Below are positions 1-11,836 of a DNA stretch of 64,000 nt, one piece after another. The stretch covers positions 198,501 to 262,500 of the forward strand of contig NC_053044.1 of assembly GCF_003473485.1 (NCBI RefSeq), given 5' to 3'. Both the position numbers and the translations under genes were made by a program. Within the stretch, counting starts at the first letter, position 1. Each line of letters opens with the position of its first letter. The DNA comes from Medicago truncatula (taxonomy: Eukaryota; Streptophyta; Magnoliopsida; Fabales; Fabaceae). The notes beneath the pieces were generated by a model. The model saw only the letters and a list, made by a program, of their open reading frames with translations, was not told the DNA's origin and ran no database searches.

Positions 1-1324
1 ATGACATTGGCTTAATGACTGTAATATCGGAGGTAAGGGAGTATATTAAGGATGGGAAGATCACCAAGATGATTTTGCTTCAGCTAACTGATCACATGTT
101 GATATCTTATTTTATGAGGCATGTTAAGATTTATCTTCGTTTTGTTTATAGAAGGGACCGTCGTTTAAACTTCTGTTTGGTTTTTGTCACTAGTAGAAAA
201 TGTGAGATTGCTCTGTTTGGAGATTATGTGGATCACTTGAAACAACTCATGGCCAAAGTTGATGAAGGTTTGCATGTGTTGGATATGCAGTTCACAAAAG
301 TGAAGATTTTCAGTGGTGTATTTTTGGTCTATTTCTTCTAAACATTTTGAAATTTTAATGTATGAATATTCTTATAAGTTTTGTCATTGGTTGAATTTTT
401 GTAGAGAATGGATCCCCGCAAAATGTAGTGAATACTACTCGAATTATGATCAATCCGGATATATCAGAGGCTGCTGAATTTAAGAAAGGGTTAGTTATTT
501 TATTTGGATTGTCGTGGTTTTTAATATATGTTCAGATTCCGATACACATTAATTAAATATGTATGTGTTGCGTTTGTTTACGCCTCAATGTCTGCATATT
601 GTATCAGTTTGGATGTTAATTCAATCGGAAGTAGCCCACTGTGCCGCTTATTGGTCCGAGGGGTAAACCATCGATAGATGAAGATTTCTTGCATCTCCAT
701 CCAAAGAAGTCTATTGCAGAACTAAAGGAAGTTAGGGTGAGTGATACGTTTATATTTTGTGGTACAATTGATGGTATAGTTGAGGAATAGGAATGGTGGT
801 ACCCTTCTTTGATTGAAAAAAATTATCATCGTCATGGTGGTAAAATTACTATTTTAAACTTTAGTCCTTTGGCCGTCTGATACTAATCAATTTTTTTTTC
901 CTGAATAAATGTTTGACTTACATGTTCATAGAGCTTCCAGAGGAGTTGAGTTAGGAAGTTTATACAGAGATAAATTGCACTAAATATTGTAAGAAAGTTC
1001 AGGTTAATTATACAAAAAACATTACCAACAATCATATCTTATCAAATCTCAACTTCTATAGGTGATAAGTGAAACTGTTTAAAAAATAGAAAGAAACTCG
1101 ATGAAGTTCAAATTTATTTCTATACCCTTTACCCTGCATCGGTTCCAATTAGTTTCAACTTAATTATGATCATGTTTTCCTGGTTTCATGAACAAAGTAT
1201 ATCATCTTTTCATGAATCAAGACTTGGTAGAACTTTCATAAATATTTTGGTAAATATTTCTTTTGGAATATTTTTTTTACAAGATACGTTATTCAACCCG
1301 TGCGAAGCACGGGTTTGTAACTAG
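1..1324 (+). mobile_element. Helitron, 3' part (5' end outside the window)
   Basis: The right end has the textbook Helitron terminus. A perfect 7-bp-arm hairpin (CCCGTGC-GAA-GCACGGG, 1297-1313) is followed seven bases later by CTAG (1321-1324) and then T, matching insertion between A and T. Upstream lies a decayed gene resembling the replication protein A large subunit, which plant Helitrons commonly carry. No Rep/helicase sequence lies in the visible part, so I cannot say whether the element was autonomous. The 5' TC end should lie left of base 1. Confidence 0.8.
15..1010 (+). pseudogene. RPA1-like (replication protein A 70 kDa) gene remnant inside the Helitron
   Basis: The first open stretch (to about 320) reads like the OB-fold region of plant RPA1-like proteins, with KITKMILLQLTD, CEIALFGDYVDHLKQLM and DMQFTKVKIF motifs. 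Further exon-like pieces follow after introns: at about 404-490 (NVVNTTRIMINPDISEA) and about 637-790 (PLIGPRGKPSIDEDFLHLHP, then a FIFCGTIDG stretch and a WWYP motif typical of the C-terminal RPA zinc-binding domain). A stop at 788-790 lies just before WWYP, and the spacing of the later Cys residues (about 975-995) is degraded. I read it as a non-functional Helitron-borne copy rather than the cell's working RPA1. Confidence 0.65.
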
Positions 1325-2200
1325 TGAAGGATGACAAGATGATAGATGGACATTTTTTAAGAATACTTTATGTGATCGATCAAATGAGATGCATGGTGAA
1401 CATATCACACAAGTAGACAATTATTGAAAAGAATTTTAGAACTTCAATGATCAAGTTCAATTATGCCGCGGGCTCTCTCCTGAAGAATCGAATGATATAA
1501 CCACTGTTTTAGTTATTGAGCTTCAAAATTTATTATAAAATGGTTGTACAAATAATATTATTTTTCACTTCTCTTCCATTATTTTTTATTTTTGATTTTA
1601 CTTGTCACATGTTTCTTACTTTTATAATTCATCTGGTATTTAAACAAGTCTAGTCTAGTGTAGTTAGTAAAAGAAGAATTTGAGCTATTTATGAAGCAAA
1701 TTTTAAGATAGAGATGCCATGATGACATATGTTGCCCCTCAATGCACGTTGAAAACTACTTCAGAACACAAAATGCGCTTATTTTCAGGACACTTTCTTG
1801 TCTCTACTCCAACCACCACTTTTATTATTCATCCATTTATTTTCTTTCGTTAAATTAACGTCTTTTTTATTTTTTATAAAATTTTGTTAAATGTCAGAAT
1901 AATATAAATTATTAAACAAGAGATATTTTTTTATTTTCCTCCTAAACAGTATAAAAAGTATTAATCATTATATAAATTAAAATTAAAATCTAAAACCAAA
2001 AAACAAACAAAGCAAGGCACATACACAATACAACTGTACAAACATTATTATATTATATATACAGTATAAAATTATTATAATTAAGAGAAAAATATTTGTC
2101 TCTAACACTAAAATTGAAAATAGCGTTGAAATAGTGAAATGATTTCGTAAGAGGAGAAGTATCAAATCGTTGAAAATAGAAAGAACATTTATTAATAAGC
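1325..2200. other. Intergenic DNA between the Helitron end and the MES14 promoter
   Basis: AT-rich non-coding sequence. I see no convincing gene, tRNA or transposon terminus here. The only sizeable open frame, on the minus strand at 1983-2165, is low-complexity Leu/Ile-rich translation of AT-rich DNA and is not supported as a gene. Confidence 0.5.
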
Positions 2201-2208
2201 TATAAAAA
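2201..2208 (+). promoter_or_regulatory. Candidate TATA box of the MES14-like gene
   Basis: TATAAAAA lies about 157 bases upstream of the chosen ATG at 2365, a normal distance for a plant core promoter with a 5' leader of roughly 130 bases. The leader is purine-rich and A-rich (2260-2364) and holds no upstream ATG that would continue in frame. Confidence 0.45.
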
Positions 2209-2364
2209 TCAGTTGTGAATTCGTTTTTAATTATTTAATATTATTTTTGCATTTATATCCAACAACTCCCACAAATTCCAAACAAAAAACACAATCAAAC
2301 TTCAACAACAACCCAAGTTTCTTTGTTTCATTAAATTCTCAGAAAAAAGAAAAAGTTGAAAAAA

Positions 2365-5300
2365 ATGGGAAACCGTTTAATTTGCATGACAAAAAAAGAT
2401 TCAAAAGAAGTTGGATCAAGAAGCAAAAGAATGGGTGGTGGTGGTAGATCACAGAGGAAACTTGTTACTGAAGAAGAATTGCATCTTCAAGCTTTATCTA
2501 TGGCACTTCAACAACATTCTCAGAGGTTTGAAGGTTCTATGTCTAGAAGAATTGGTTCTACTAGCTCTAGAAGACGTACTTTACCTGATTCTGTTCCAGT
2601 CAACAAACAGGTTCTGCTCTTTTTTTTTTTCTTTTCAATTTCTATTTTGGGTTTGCATGATTTTTGGATTATTGATTGTAAAGTTTTGATTTTTGAATCA
2701 TTTAATCAGTTTCAGAAAGTGGGTTGTCAGGATTATGGTTTATTGATTGATAGTAAAGTTTTGATTTTTGAATTATTTGATAAGTTTCAGAAAGTGGGTT
2801 ATTATGATTTTTTTAAGATCTTAAATCTTAAAGTAAGATGGTTAGAAAAATTATTCAATTGTAAATGGAAACATGATGTGTCTGAAAAGTGTAGTTAAAA
2901 AGGTGGTGTATGTATCTAGAAAAGTACAGGACCAAAATTCACTGTGTTAATGAAAAGTAGATATATGAAATTAATTTATGATTATTTGTACTTCTTTACA
3001 ATACATCCATACCCCACTTCCAGACTTGTGTAGGATGAGATGAGGTGCTCAGTAGTGGCTAGTGTAGTGTTGACTCCACTAATTACTGATGTGTTGTTAT
3101 TATTGTTAAGCATGGAGTACTAGGAACATGTTTTTTCTTACTTTTTAGAGTCTATGGTGAAGAATCTAATGGGGTGGGCAATTAGGGATGTTTCATGTTG
3201 AGCATCCTCCTAGTTTGTACCTTTATTGAAGTCAATCACCATCTATTCTGGACTTGGTGCTTAATTCTTATACAGTTGGATTGCTTGTGATTTAATCTAA
3301 ATTAAGTGCATCTTTTGGGAGAGTTAAAATTGATTTTGATACGTTTGGGGTTCCTGGTTATAATTGATTTTGTCTTTAGAATTGATTTTAACTTGAAGCT
3401 AGCTTTTGCCTCCAAACATGATTTTTGCACTCAAATTTATTGTTCAACTCACTTTCACGTGAATGTATCCAATATAAATCATTTTGTTTTAAACTCAGTT
3501 TCAACTAAAATCAATTTTATATTGTCAAAAAAAAAAAAAAAAAAAAACTAAAATCAAGTCTATCAAAATCAATTTCCGCCACCGTAGAACCAACACACTA
3601 CACACGCTAACTAACTCCTTTTCTTAAGGCTGTTTGAAATGTTGTTTGGATTAATTCATAGATTATACTTAAATATTTGGGAGAGGCAAATGTGTTGCAT
3701 GAACCTAGAATGGAAAAGGATTTGAATTTGAGTAATCAATATATATGTTCACAATCTTGTGTTTGCACAAAAGATTTGTTAACAAACTTTGCTAGCCATA
3801 TTTCTGAAATTAATGATAAATTATAGCGTATAACAATACTGTTTTAATCTTTTCGGTTGAACATGTTATAACCTGCTATATTCCATCCAGGATCCAGAAC
3901 TTCTGGTGAACATTAAAACAAAGAAGTTTGTATTGATCCATGGAGAAGGCTTTGGAGCATGGTGTTGGTACAAGACTGTTGCTCTTCTAGAAGAAGTAGG
4001 ACTTCAGCCTGTTGCATTAGATCTTACAGGATCTGGAATTGATCTTACAGACAGCAACAATGTCACTACATTGGCAGAATATTCAAAACCTTTAACTGTT
4101 TATCTTGAAAACCTTCCTGAGGACGAAAAGGTTCAGATGCGTGACATTGAAATTAAAGCATTTATTGTCCTGCATTCTGTTATGTATATATTTCATAAAA
4201 ATGGAAATTTTGCAGGTTATTCTTGTTGGTCATAGCATTGGTGGTGCTTGCATTTCTTATGCTTTGGAACACTATCCACACAAGATCTCAAAAGCGATCT
4301 TCCTTTGTGCTACAATGGTGACCGATGGTAAAAGGCCGTTTGATGTTTTCGCTGATCAGGTATTTTCTTCGTTTACTTATGTGACCAGTTGAATTTTTGA
4401 GAGTTCGCATATTATATGGTGAATAAATCCTTAAATCAAACTTAAATTCCCTAATATACAGCCAAAACATTTTCATCCAATGTATAGTGTGCCAACTAAA
4501 CTTTCCATGTCTCTTTCAAAAAAAAAAAAACTAAACTTCCATGTCAGTCATATTTCGTACAATTATATAATATTAATATGGTACAAAATATTGCCCTTCC
4601 ATGTTTCACCTCGGTTGTTCAATCTCAACTAATTGGGGTAATATCTTCATCTATTATCACGAATTTACCGTCACACGGCTGTCTCAATTTCAATAACCGA
4701 CATTATAACTTGAAGTCTTAGCGAACAATTCAGGGAATCTTTCATTGCTCTAATAGGCTGCGTATGACATATCTGCCTTGGTAAAATATGTTTACTAACC
4801 ACAAAAGTAGTATAAATATAGAAACTAATGATAAAAGCTGTTTCTAGAAAGCTGAAAATTTTGTTTCTGTGAAATGAAAAGAATTTGTATTTTGTAGAAA
4901 GCACATCCAAATGTGATCACAATTAATTTCTTCGCATAAACCCTCAAAGTAAATATTATTATAGCTGTTAAATTAAAGTTCTTTATGATGAAATTTCATT
5001 ACCAAATAAACATTTTCCCCTTTTCAAATTACATCTTATTTTGCATTTTTCTTGGAAGATCTTATAATTGCTATAACAAATCATCTATACTGCAGCTAGG
5101 ATCTGCTGAACAGTTTATGCAAGAATCAAAATTTCTGATCCATGGTAATGGTAAAGAAAAGCCCCCGACAGGATTTATGTTTGAGAAAGAGCAGATGAAA
5201 GGCTTGTATTTTAATCAATCCCCAACAAAGGTATGCAGGATTTGAGTCTATTTCTAACTTTTTACTTTCTAGATATTTTGTTGCTATTCATTTAAGTTGG

Positions 5301-7983
5301 CTGCGTAAAATTAAGCTGCTTCACTACTCGATTTACTTTCTCCCTTTTTTCTCTTTCATTTTTAAGAAATGGTTGGGTGGAGGGTAATAAGCAATATACA
5401 ACTTAATATTATATGGCAGAGAGAAATATGGTTTCATCTGAAATGCATTACTGTGGTGCCCAATACATTGTTAATAGCTTAAGAGGAAAGCTTGCCTTTT
5501 GATAATACCAAATAAGTAATTATCACATTTTTTTATATCAATAGATTTACCGGTTCATGGAAGATACACGGGGTCTTATGCAAGCCACTGGCACTGCTCA
5601 TGATTTATATAAAATAGGGGGAGGGAAAAGTAGGGATGTCAATGGGGCAAGGCGGGGGTGGGGAGTGCTCCCCCTGTCTGGCTGTCCCCGCCCCTCAAAA
5701 TGTTCTTCGTCCACATTCCCCACCATGGGTAGCGTGGGTACCCCATCGACATTGAAAAATTGTAAATTCTATATTACTTTTAGGATAAATTTCAATCCAC
5801 TTGAGGTTTATTAAGATAATAGGAACAAGAGTGACTGACGTGTTATTCTGTTGTAAATTATTATTATTATTCTTTTAAATGGAAAAAAGACCAAAAGAGA
5901 TGTATTTGTAAACATGTAGGGTCTGTTTGGTAAGCCCATCTAATGAGCTTATAGCTTATAGCTTATAAGCTCGTTTGACAAAAATAGCTCTGTTTGGTAA
6001 CAATTTTTTACAACGAGCTTATAGCTTATTTTATGAGCTTATAAGCTATTTTTCAGATGCTATTACAAGTAGCGTTTGAGCTTATAGCTTATCATGTTTT
6101 ATTCCATTTATACCCTTACCACTTTAACTAAAACCCATGTTTACCCTTAATAATTAATTTTATTATAATTTAAAACAAAACAAAAACGATGCTACATCTA
6201 CATGTACACACGATTAAGCTTACAATGGTTGAATCTCTACCACGAAACCATTGTTCAGTATAAGATACATACAATTTTTTTTTTCTATTGTTGTTGTCCT
6301 TTTAATTATGCAATGTAATTTTTATTTTCAATTGTGCTACTGCTGGGTATGCATGTATACGTATTTTTTTTTGTTTTATCCTTCGTTTTTTTTAACAATT
6401 TTTTTTTCAATCTTATGAATTGATTATTTTATTCTTAAAATAAATTTGTATACTTTAGTTTTTTTATTAATGTATAATAACTGGAAACTGAATCGAAATA
6501 AATTGAAAATAAATTTTTACCGAAAAACAATAATTTAATAATATATAAACATTTATTAAATTTAAAATATTTAAATTATCAAATATCTTAAATATTAATT
6601 TATAGTGGTATAAATTTTATATGAATTAATAATGTCCTTTTATGTAATTTTTCATTTATCAGCTAGTTCAGCTATCAGCTTATCAGCTATCAGTTGTAAG
6701 CTATCAGTCATCAGCTATCAGCTATAAGCTAGCTTATCAGCTGTCCGCTATTTTTACCAAACAGAGCCGTAGTAATATTCTTAGGGACAGGACCCTGTGG
6801 GGAGGAATAGTTCCCGTCTCCATTCACAAAATTCCTACGGTGGGATTTTCTCCCTTGTCCACAAAGGAAAAAATCCCTACCCGTGGGGCCCCAAATGGGG
6901 CAGTCTTTGCTGGGGACCCACTTACGGGGCGAAATCGACATCCATTGGGAAAAGAGAAGAGTGAAGGAGGTAATTGTAAATGCTAACTACATTAACAACT
7001 AGATGGGCTGTTTTCTTTGTCTAAATAATTTGGTGTTAGGGTAATTTCTTTGGGACGTAGTTATGCACAACAAGATTTCATTCATAATGGATAATGCCCT
7101 CATAACTCCAAAAATAATTGGCTGGTATTCAACCTGGCTTTAAGATTAAAGGAAAAAAATCTCTTTTTTCCTCTAAAACTTAAGTATTAAGTATTGTAGA
7201 TTTGTTTAAAGTTCCCACTTTCCAAATTATTTAGAAAGGAGCTTTTATTTTTTTTTGTTCTTTTCTCTTCACGAAAAAACATGCCCTCCTATTCATGTGA
7301 GTGGGAACTGTTACTTTTTTAGAAGGCTTTCTTTCCTTAATCCCTTTTGTTTTACTTTATTCTTTTCACTTGTATTAATCTACCAAGATAGAAGAGTGTG
7401 GTCTATTGACTGCGCTGGTACCTTTTCTTGAAGCTCCTATTTTCTATATCATAGTTAACTTTTGCTCATGATTCAAAGGAATTATCATTAACTGAACATT
7501 CTTATTGCACATTCTTTCGTAGTTTCAGTCTTATCCTCCCTGTAGCCGTGCGTGACTCTTCTTTAACAATCTTTCAATGTCTTTGGATGTTATCTAAAAC
7601 AACGGAGACTATTTTTATCGTAGATTATTACCTTAATTTCCAGCCAGATTTATAGATTCTCACTATATAAGTATCTGATCTGGTAAAATTTGATATCTTG
7701 TGTGATACAGGATGTTGCTTTAGCCATGGTTTCAATGAGACTTAGTCCAATTGGTCCACTCATGGAGAAGCTGTGTTTATCTCCTGAAAAATATGGTACT
7801 GCTCGCCGTTTTTACATTCAAACGCTAGATGATCGTGCTCTTTCACCAGATGTCCAAGAGAAGCTTGTGGGGGAAAATCCACCTGAAGGAGTTTTCAAAA
7901 TCAAAGGCAGTGATCATTGTCCATTCTTCTCCAAACCACAATCTCTCCACAAAATATTAGTTGAAATAGCTCAAATTCAGTAA
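2365..7983 (+). CDS. MES14: Putative methylesterase 14-like alpha/beta hydrolase (chloroplast-targeted MES family)
   Basis: Five exons in phase 0: 2365-2610, 3891-4130, 4216-4359, 5096-5230 and 7711-7983, giving 345 residues. The N-terminal 80 residues are basic and Ser-rich (MGNRLICMTKKDSK..., RSQRKL, SMSRR), like the predicted transit peptides of Arabidopsis MES11-MES15, and are closest to MES14 as I recall it. The hydrolase core follows: FVLIHGEGFGAWCWYKT (oxyanion region), nucleophile elbow VGHSIGGA with Ser169, candidate acid Asp295/296 in QTLDDRALSP, and His324 in KGSDHCPFF. The family hydrolyses methyl esters of hormones such as methyl-IAA, methyl jasmonate and methyl salicylate; the substrate here cannot be read from sequence. 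The ATG at 2365 is chosen because MGN opens the family. Intron 1 is 1,280 bases, and intron 4 (2,480 bases) is swollen by transposons. No disabling lesion is seen. Confidence 0.9.
3326..3600. mobile_element. MITE-like imperfect palindrome in MES14 intron 1
   Basis: The left end has AATTGATTTTGATACGTTTGG-like sequence and the right end carries the reverse form (TATCAAAATCAATTT), with a further internal inverted AATTGATTTTG / CAAAATCAATT pair and a run of about 20 A near 3527-3547. The same AAAATCAATTTTG / GTTTGGTT words recur at 25835-26060, 29940-30610 and 34870-34930, which suggests one family of small inverted-repeat elements. I could not fix exact ends or a target-site duplication. Confidence 0.4.
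5631..6946. mobile_element. hAT-superfamily non-autonomous DNA transposon in MES14 intron 4
   Basis: Ends are TAGGGATGTCAATGGGG on the left and the inverse of AATGGATGTCGATTTCGCCCC on the right, alike at 8 of the first 10 positions. They are flanked by a perfect 8-bp target-site duplication GGGAAAAG (5623-5630 and 6947-6954). The TAGGGATG start recalls the Ac/hAT terminus. Sub-terminal regions are G/C-rich, unlike the AT-rich surroundings. No transposase is present. The core is occupied by a second element (5919-6768). The insertion is intronic and leaves the MES14 splice sites untouched. Confidence 0.75.
5919..6768. mobile_element. MITE nested inside the hAT element
   Basis: Terminal inverted repeats are GGGTCTGTTTGGTAA (5919-5933) and TTACCAAACAGAGCC (6754-6768). 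Both shoulders hold iterated AGCTTATAGCTTATAAGC / AGCTATCAGCTTATCAGC words that pair across the element. The flanking GTA on each side (5916-5918, 6769-6771) could be a 3-bp target duplication, which would fit a Tourist/PIF-type element, but the superfamily is not certain. It contains no coding capacity. Confidence 0.65.
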
Positions 7984-9139
7984 CTAGCTTAATGATCAAC
8001 AATACATGATTTGTTACTTTTATCTTTCCATCTCCCAACTCACCAAATTAAAGAATAGAGTTCACATGGCCCAGCTGGGAGATGAGTTAGATTTTATTTT
8101 TTATAATCATGAAATATAATAGAGGAAGATCTTGATTTATTGCCTTTGAGACAATTTAGTATTTAACTAGTGAAGGACTTCTGTAAGCTTCTCTTATATT
8201 TTTGGTTCATATGTATAGTACAGTAAAATTTTATACTTTAGATTTTGACTTTGGCAACCAATGTTTATTGTTTATTCAATTCAACACATAGTAAAAAGTG
8301 CATATACGTTTAACGAAATCACATGTAAGTGGCTTCATTTTTCTTTCTATCTATCATGAAACTTAAAATATTCTCTAATTATTTTTACATTATGAAACTC
8401 AAAATAATTAAAGAATCGACCTTTTTTTTTTGCTTTCCAAGAATGTATAATACGTTATGTTATTATCTATGCAATTTTTTTAAACTATCTTATATCAATT
8501 ACTGACCTTGACAATATCCTACAATTTCATTACCAATTTACTTTAGGTGGTCACTTTTTAACAATGTCTCAAGTGACAACAAAATAGATAGGATAGATGT
8601 CAGATTTTCAATGGCAACTTCCCCAAAACATAGCTCAAGTGGCTGAAGTAGAACACTTGAAAGATTTTAAGAAGATTATCCAAAGGTTGAACCCACTACT
8701 AATATATCATATTAACAACTAATATTTGTTTGTAATTATTTCCACCATAACTGTTAACTCAGCTTAGTAGACTACTGATTCAACTAGAATATGTCTCATC
8801 TATTTGAATCCCCACAGGTTTGGTTACCGACGGAGATTAGTCACTGTCGGCGGTGAAAACTTCGTACCGATAACATAGTAAGCAAAAAAATAAAATATTA
8901 AACAATAGTCGATTCTCATAAATATGCTTTCTTAACATTCATCCTACAATTCTTCACGCTGCTGGTAGGGTTCTAATCTCCGACGATGCTTCATGATCCA
9001 AAAAGCAAAAACATAATATTAAAACAATCAAACACAACATACACAAGTGCAGAAGTGCCTGTTACTAGTTGGTACCAAAACTACTCATAGGTTGCAACAA
9101 CACGCCTCATTCATCACAGCTGAAAGGAAGCACATATCG
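7984..9139. other. Intergenic region: MES14 3' flank and REM-A 3' flank
   Basis: No gene is seen. The first few hundred bases are probably MES14 3' UTR. From about 8935 to 9090 the sequence matches the 3' flanks of other REM genes in this window (GGTTCTAATCT, ACACAAGTGC and TTACTAGTTGGT words), so this part probably belongs to the 3' untranslated region of the minus-strand gene ending at 9140. Confidence 0.5.
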
Positions 9140-11836
9140 TTAGTCAAGATAGTCAACCGCACGAAACATTGTGACTTCTAGCACAACCGGCTTCTTCTTG
9201 ATGAGCTCATACACACAATAATCTCGATGTGACAGATTGTTGTCAGTTACAAAATTAGAAAATCCCTTCACTATTCGCATCGACGATGATCCGACAGTAT
9301 TCGGTACGCAAAACACTTCCCACTGTTTTCCATCAGAATTTTGGAGCTTTGTAGGAACCTTTGGTTTCAAATACTTTTCAGCAAAATCACGAGGAATATA
9401 CTGCAAAATGGATGAGATCAATTTAGTGGAAACATAAATAACTCAACATATACTTTAAACCAAAAGCTATAAAGTAAAATCCTCACCGTATAATTCTGCT
9501 TGGCGATTATTGAACAAAAATAAGGGTTTTTTGGTTTGAATTCATTGGCAGCAACCTCTGCTCTTGTAGAAGCATGTTTAGACACGCTTTTGGCCTTTTT
9601 CCCATGACACTCACTTGTTTCAACCTTGGACCTTTTCGTAGGACTAGCACATTTTGTGTTTGGTTCTCCATTAACACTTGGAGTTTTTAATGGATAACAA
9701 ATCTCAACATAAGTTACGTCAAATATAATAACACTAAACTTTGAATTCCCTTCGTATTTGAAAGATAGGTAGCAACCATACCCTAATGAATAGTATTTTG
9801 CGAACTCTTCCCATTCGTTGGAAAAGAAAATGTCATTGCCGCGTTTCTTCAATCTCATTTTCCAATCACGACCATCGGGAACTGTAACTGTAGCAACTTT
9901 CTCGAGTTCATTCCCAAACATTGTTATAAAGTCTTCAGGAATTCTCTGCAGTGATAACAGCTCATCAGTGAATTTTTTAATTCTTCTTATTATGGTTTTA
10001 TACTAATTAGCATATTAGAGACATCGACAATCCAACGTCACAGTTTCGAGTTATTAACTTATATACCAAATCACATATGCTTTTTTACTATTTAACAGAA
10101 AGCAAAGAATGACAGTAACTAAAAACGGAAAGGGAAACTTACTATCTCTTTGTCATGAATGGGCGAGGGAAGTATGGCCTTCTTGAAATGTTTGGATTCC
10201 CTTACTTCCTTTTCTGTCATTGACTGGACAGACCTTCCCTGTGGAGGCTGCATTGCAATAAGCAATAACTATTATCACTTTATGCATCAAGTTCACCAAC
10301 AGTTCAGACATTAAAAGAAAAAACTGTAAAAGAAATTAGAATTGATGAATAAACAAATGTGAAAGATTTTTAAACCGTGCAAATCGCTGTAACTTGTAGC
10401 ACAACAACAGGCTTTCTCTTGATCAGCTCAAACACATATGTAACTCCCTCTAGTAGATTGTTTTCCCTTGCAAATTTACCGAATCCACCGGTTATTCGCA
10501 TTTGCGAATTTCCTTTGTTATGCAATACACAATAAACTTCCCACTGCTTTCCTTGAGAATTTTGGAGCTTGAACGGAACCTTTAGCGTCAGATACTTTTC
10601 AGCAAAAATAGAAGGAACATACTGCACAATGGAGAGGTCAATGCAAATGGAACCATAAATATAAATCATACCGTAACTTTAAAAACCAGAAAGTAATTAA
10701 AATCCTTACTGCATAAAAGCCCCTGTTGGATTTTGAATAAAAATATGGGTTTTTTGGGTTGAATTCACTGGCAGCACAATTTTCTCTTTTGGAAGCAGAG
10801 TTGGGACCCTTTATCCTTTGATCTCCATTAGTACTTGGAGTTTTGAATGAATAAGAAATCTCAACAGAAGTTGTATCATATATAACAACATTAAACTTTG
10901 AATTCCCTTGATAGTTGAAATCTAAATAACAACCATAATAAATACAATAGTATTCTGCAAACTGTTGCCAATTGTTGCTAAGGAAAACGTGCTCGCCACA
11001 TTTCTTCAGTCCCATTTCCCATTCATGACGACCATCAGGAACAGTAATCGTAGCAACATTCTTTAGTTCGTTTCCAAATCTTTTTATAAACTCATTTGGA
11101 ATTCGCTGCAGCGTTAATAGCTCATCAGTTATACCACTATATGATCAATCAATCTTCAAAAGATTCTAAGAATAGATTCTAACTTGTTGCCGTGACTCAA
11201 AGTTTTCTGCCATCAAACATTGTTTTTATGCTCAAAAATCACTATGAAGCAAATATAAATCACTTTCGACTCAACTCACTCTTAGTTTGTGTTCAGATTC
11301 AAAATCATATTTTACAAACTTAGAACCAAACACAACAACAGCAACAATATTTGATTTAGATGAAGCATAAAGGTATAAAACAAGGTAATACACACAGTTT
11401 ATTACTCCCTCCGTTTCAAAATACATGTCCATTTTGGAGAAATTGCACTGACCAAGAAACCAAATAAATTTTGTTATTTTTGATGAAAATATATGTGTGT
11501 TTTCTATAATACCCTTAATCATTTATTATTTCATTTTATTTTTTTCTCTCTCTACAATAAATATGCAAGGGTATTATTGACAAAACAATAATTAATGTTG
11601 CATTGAAACTTGAAAATGACAAATATTGTGAAACAAAATTATTTTCTAAAATGGACAACTATTATGAAATGGAGGGAGTACTTTACAGCATTATATCCTC
11701 AAAGTTAAAGAGTTATACAAATGAAACTTACTATCTCTTTGGTGTGATCAGGAGGGGGTAGTATGGCTTTCATAAAATGCTTCGATGCTTTCTCCGGCGC
11801 CGGTGACCGGCCACATCTTCTCCGGTGAGGCTGCAT
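9140..11836 (-). CDS. REM-type transcription factor with four B3 domains (gene A)
   Basis: Six phase-0 exons read on the minus strand: 11836-11732, 11105-10710, 10621-10376, 10247-10143, 9945-9487 and 9400-9140 (stop included), giving 523 residues. Every exon is a multiple of three. Four B3 domains lie at roughly residues 17-125, 150-249, 265-375 and 420-520. Domains 1 and 3 open with SKHFMKAILP / SKHFKKAILP, followed by RIP..FI.(R/M)FGNEL and VTVPDG; domains 2 and 4 open with NPKNPYF-type sequence, followed by (A/F)AEKYL and a FELIK / YELIK strand. A basic KRSKVE segment in exon 5 could be a nuclear localisation signal. REM proteins are plant DNA-binding factors often expressed in reproductive meristems; targets are unknown. 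Intron 1 (626 bases) carries a Stowaway MITE. The two halves are paralogous and look like a fusion of two two-domain units. Confidence 0.82.
11405..11678. mobile_element. Stowaway (Tc1/mariner) MITE in intron 1 of gene A
   Basis: It begins CTCCCTCCGTTTCAAAATA and ends with the inverse (TATTATGAAATGGAGGGAG). It is bounded by TA on both sides (11403-11404 and 11679-11680), the Stowaway target duplication. The 274-base length and lack of coding are typical. Confidence 0.9.
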
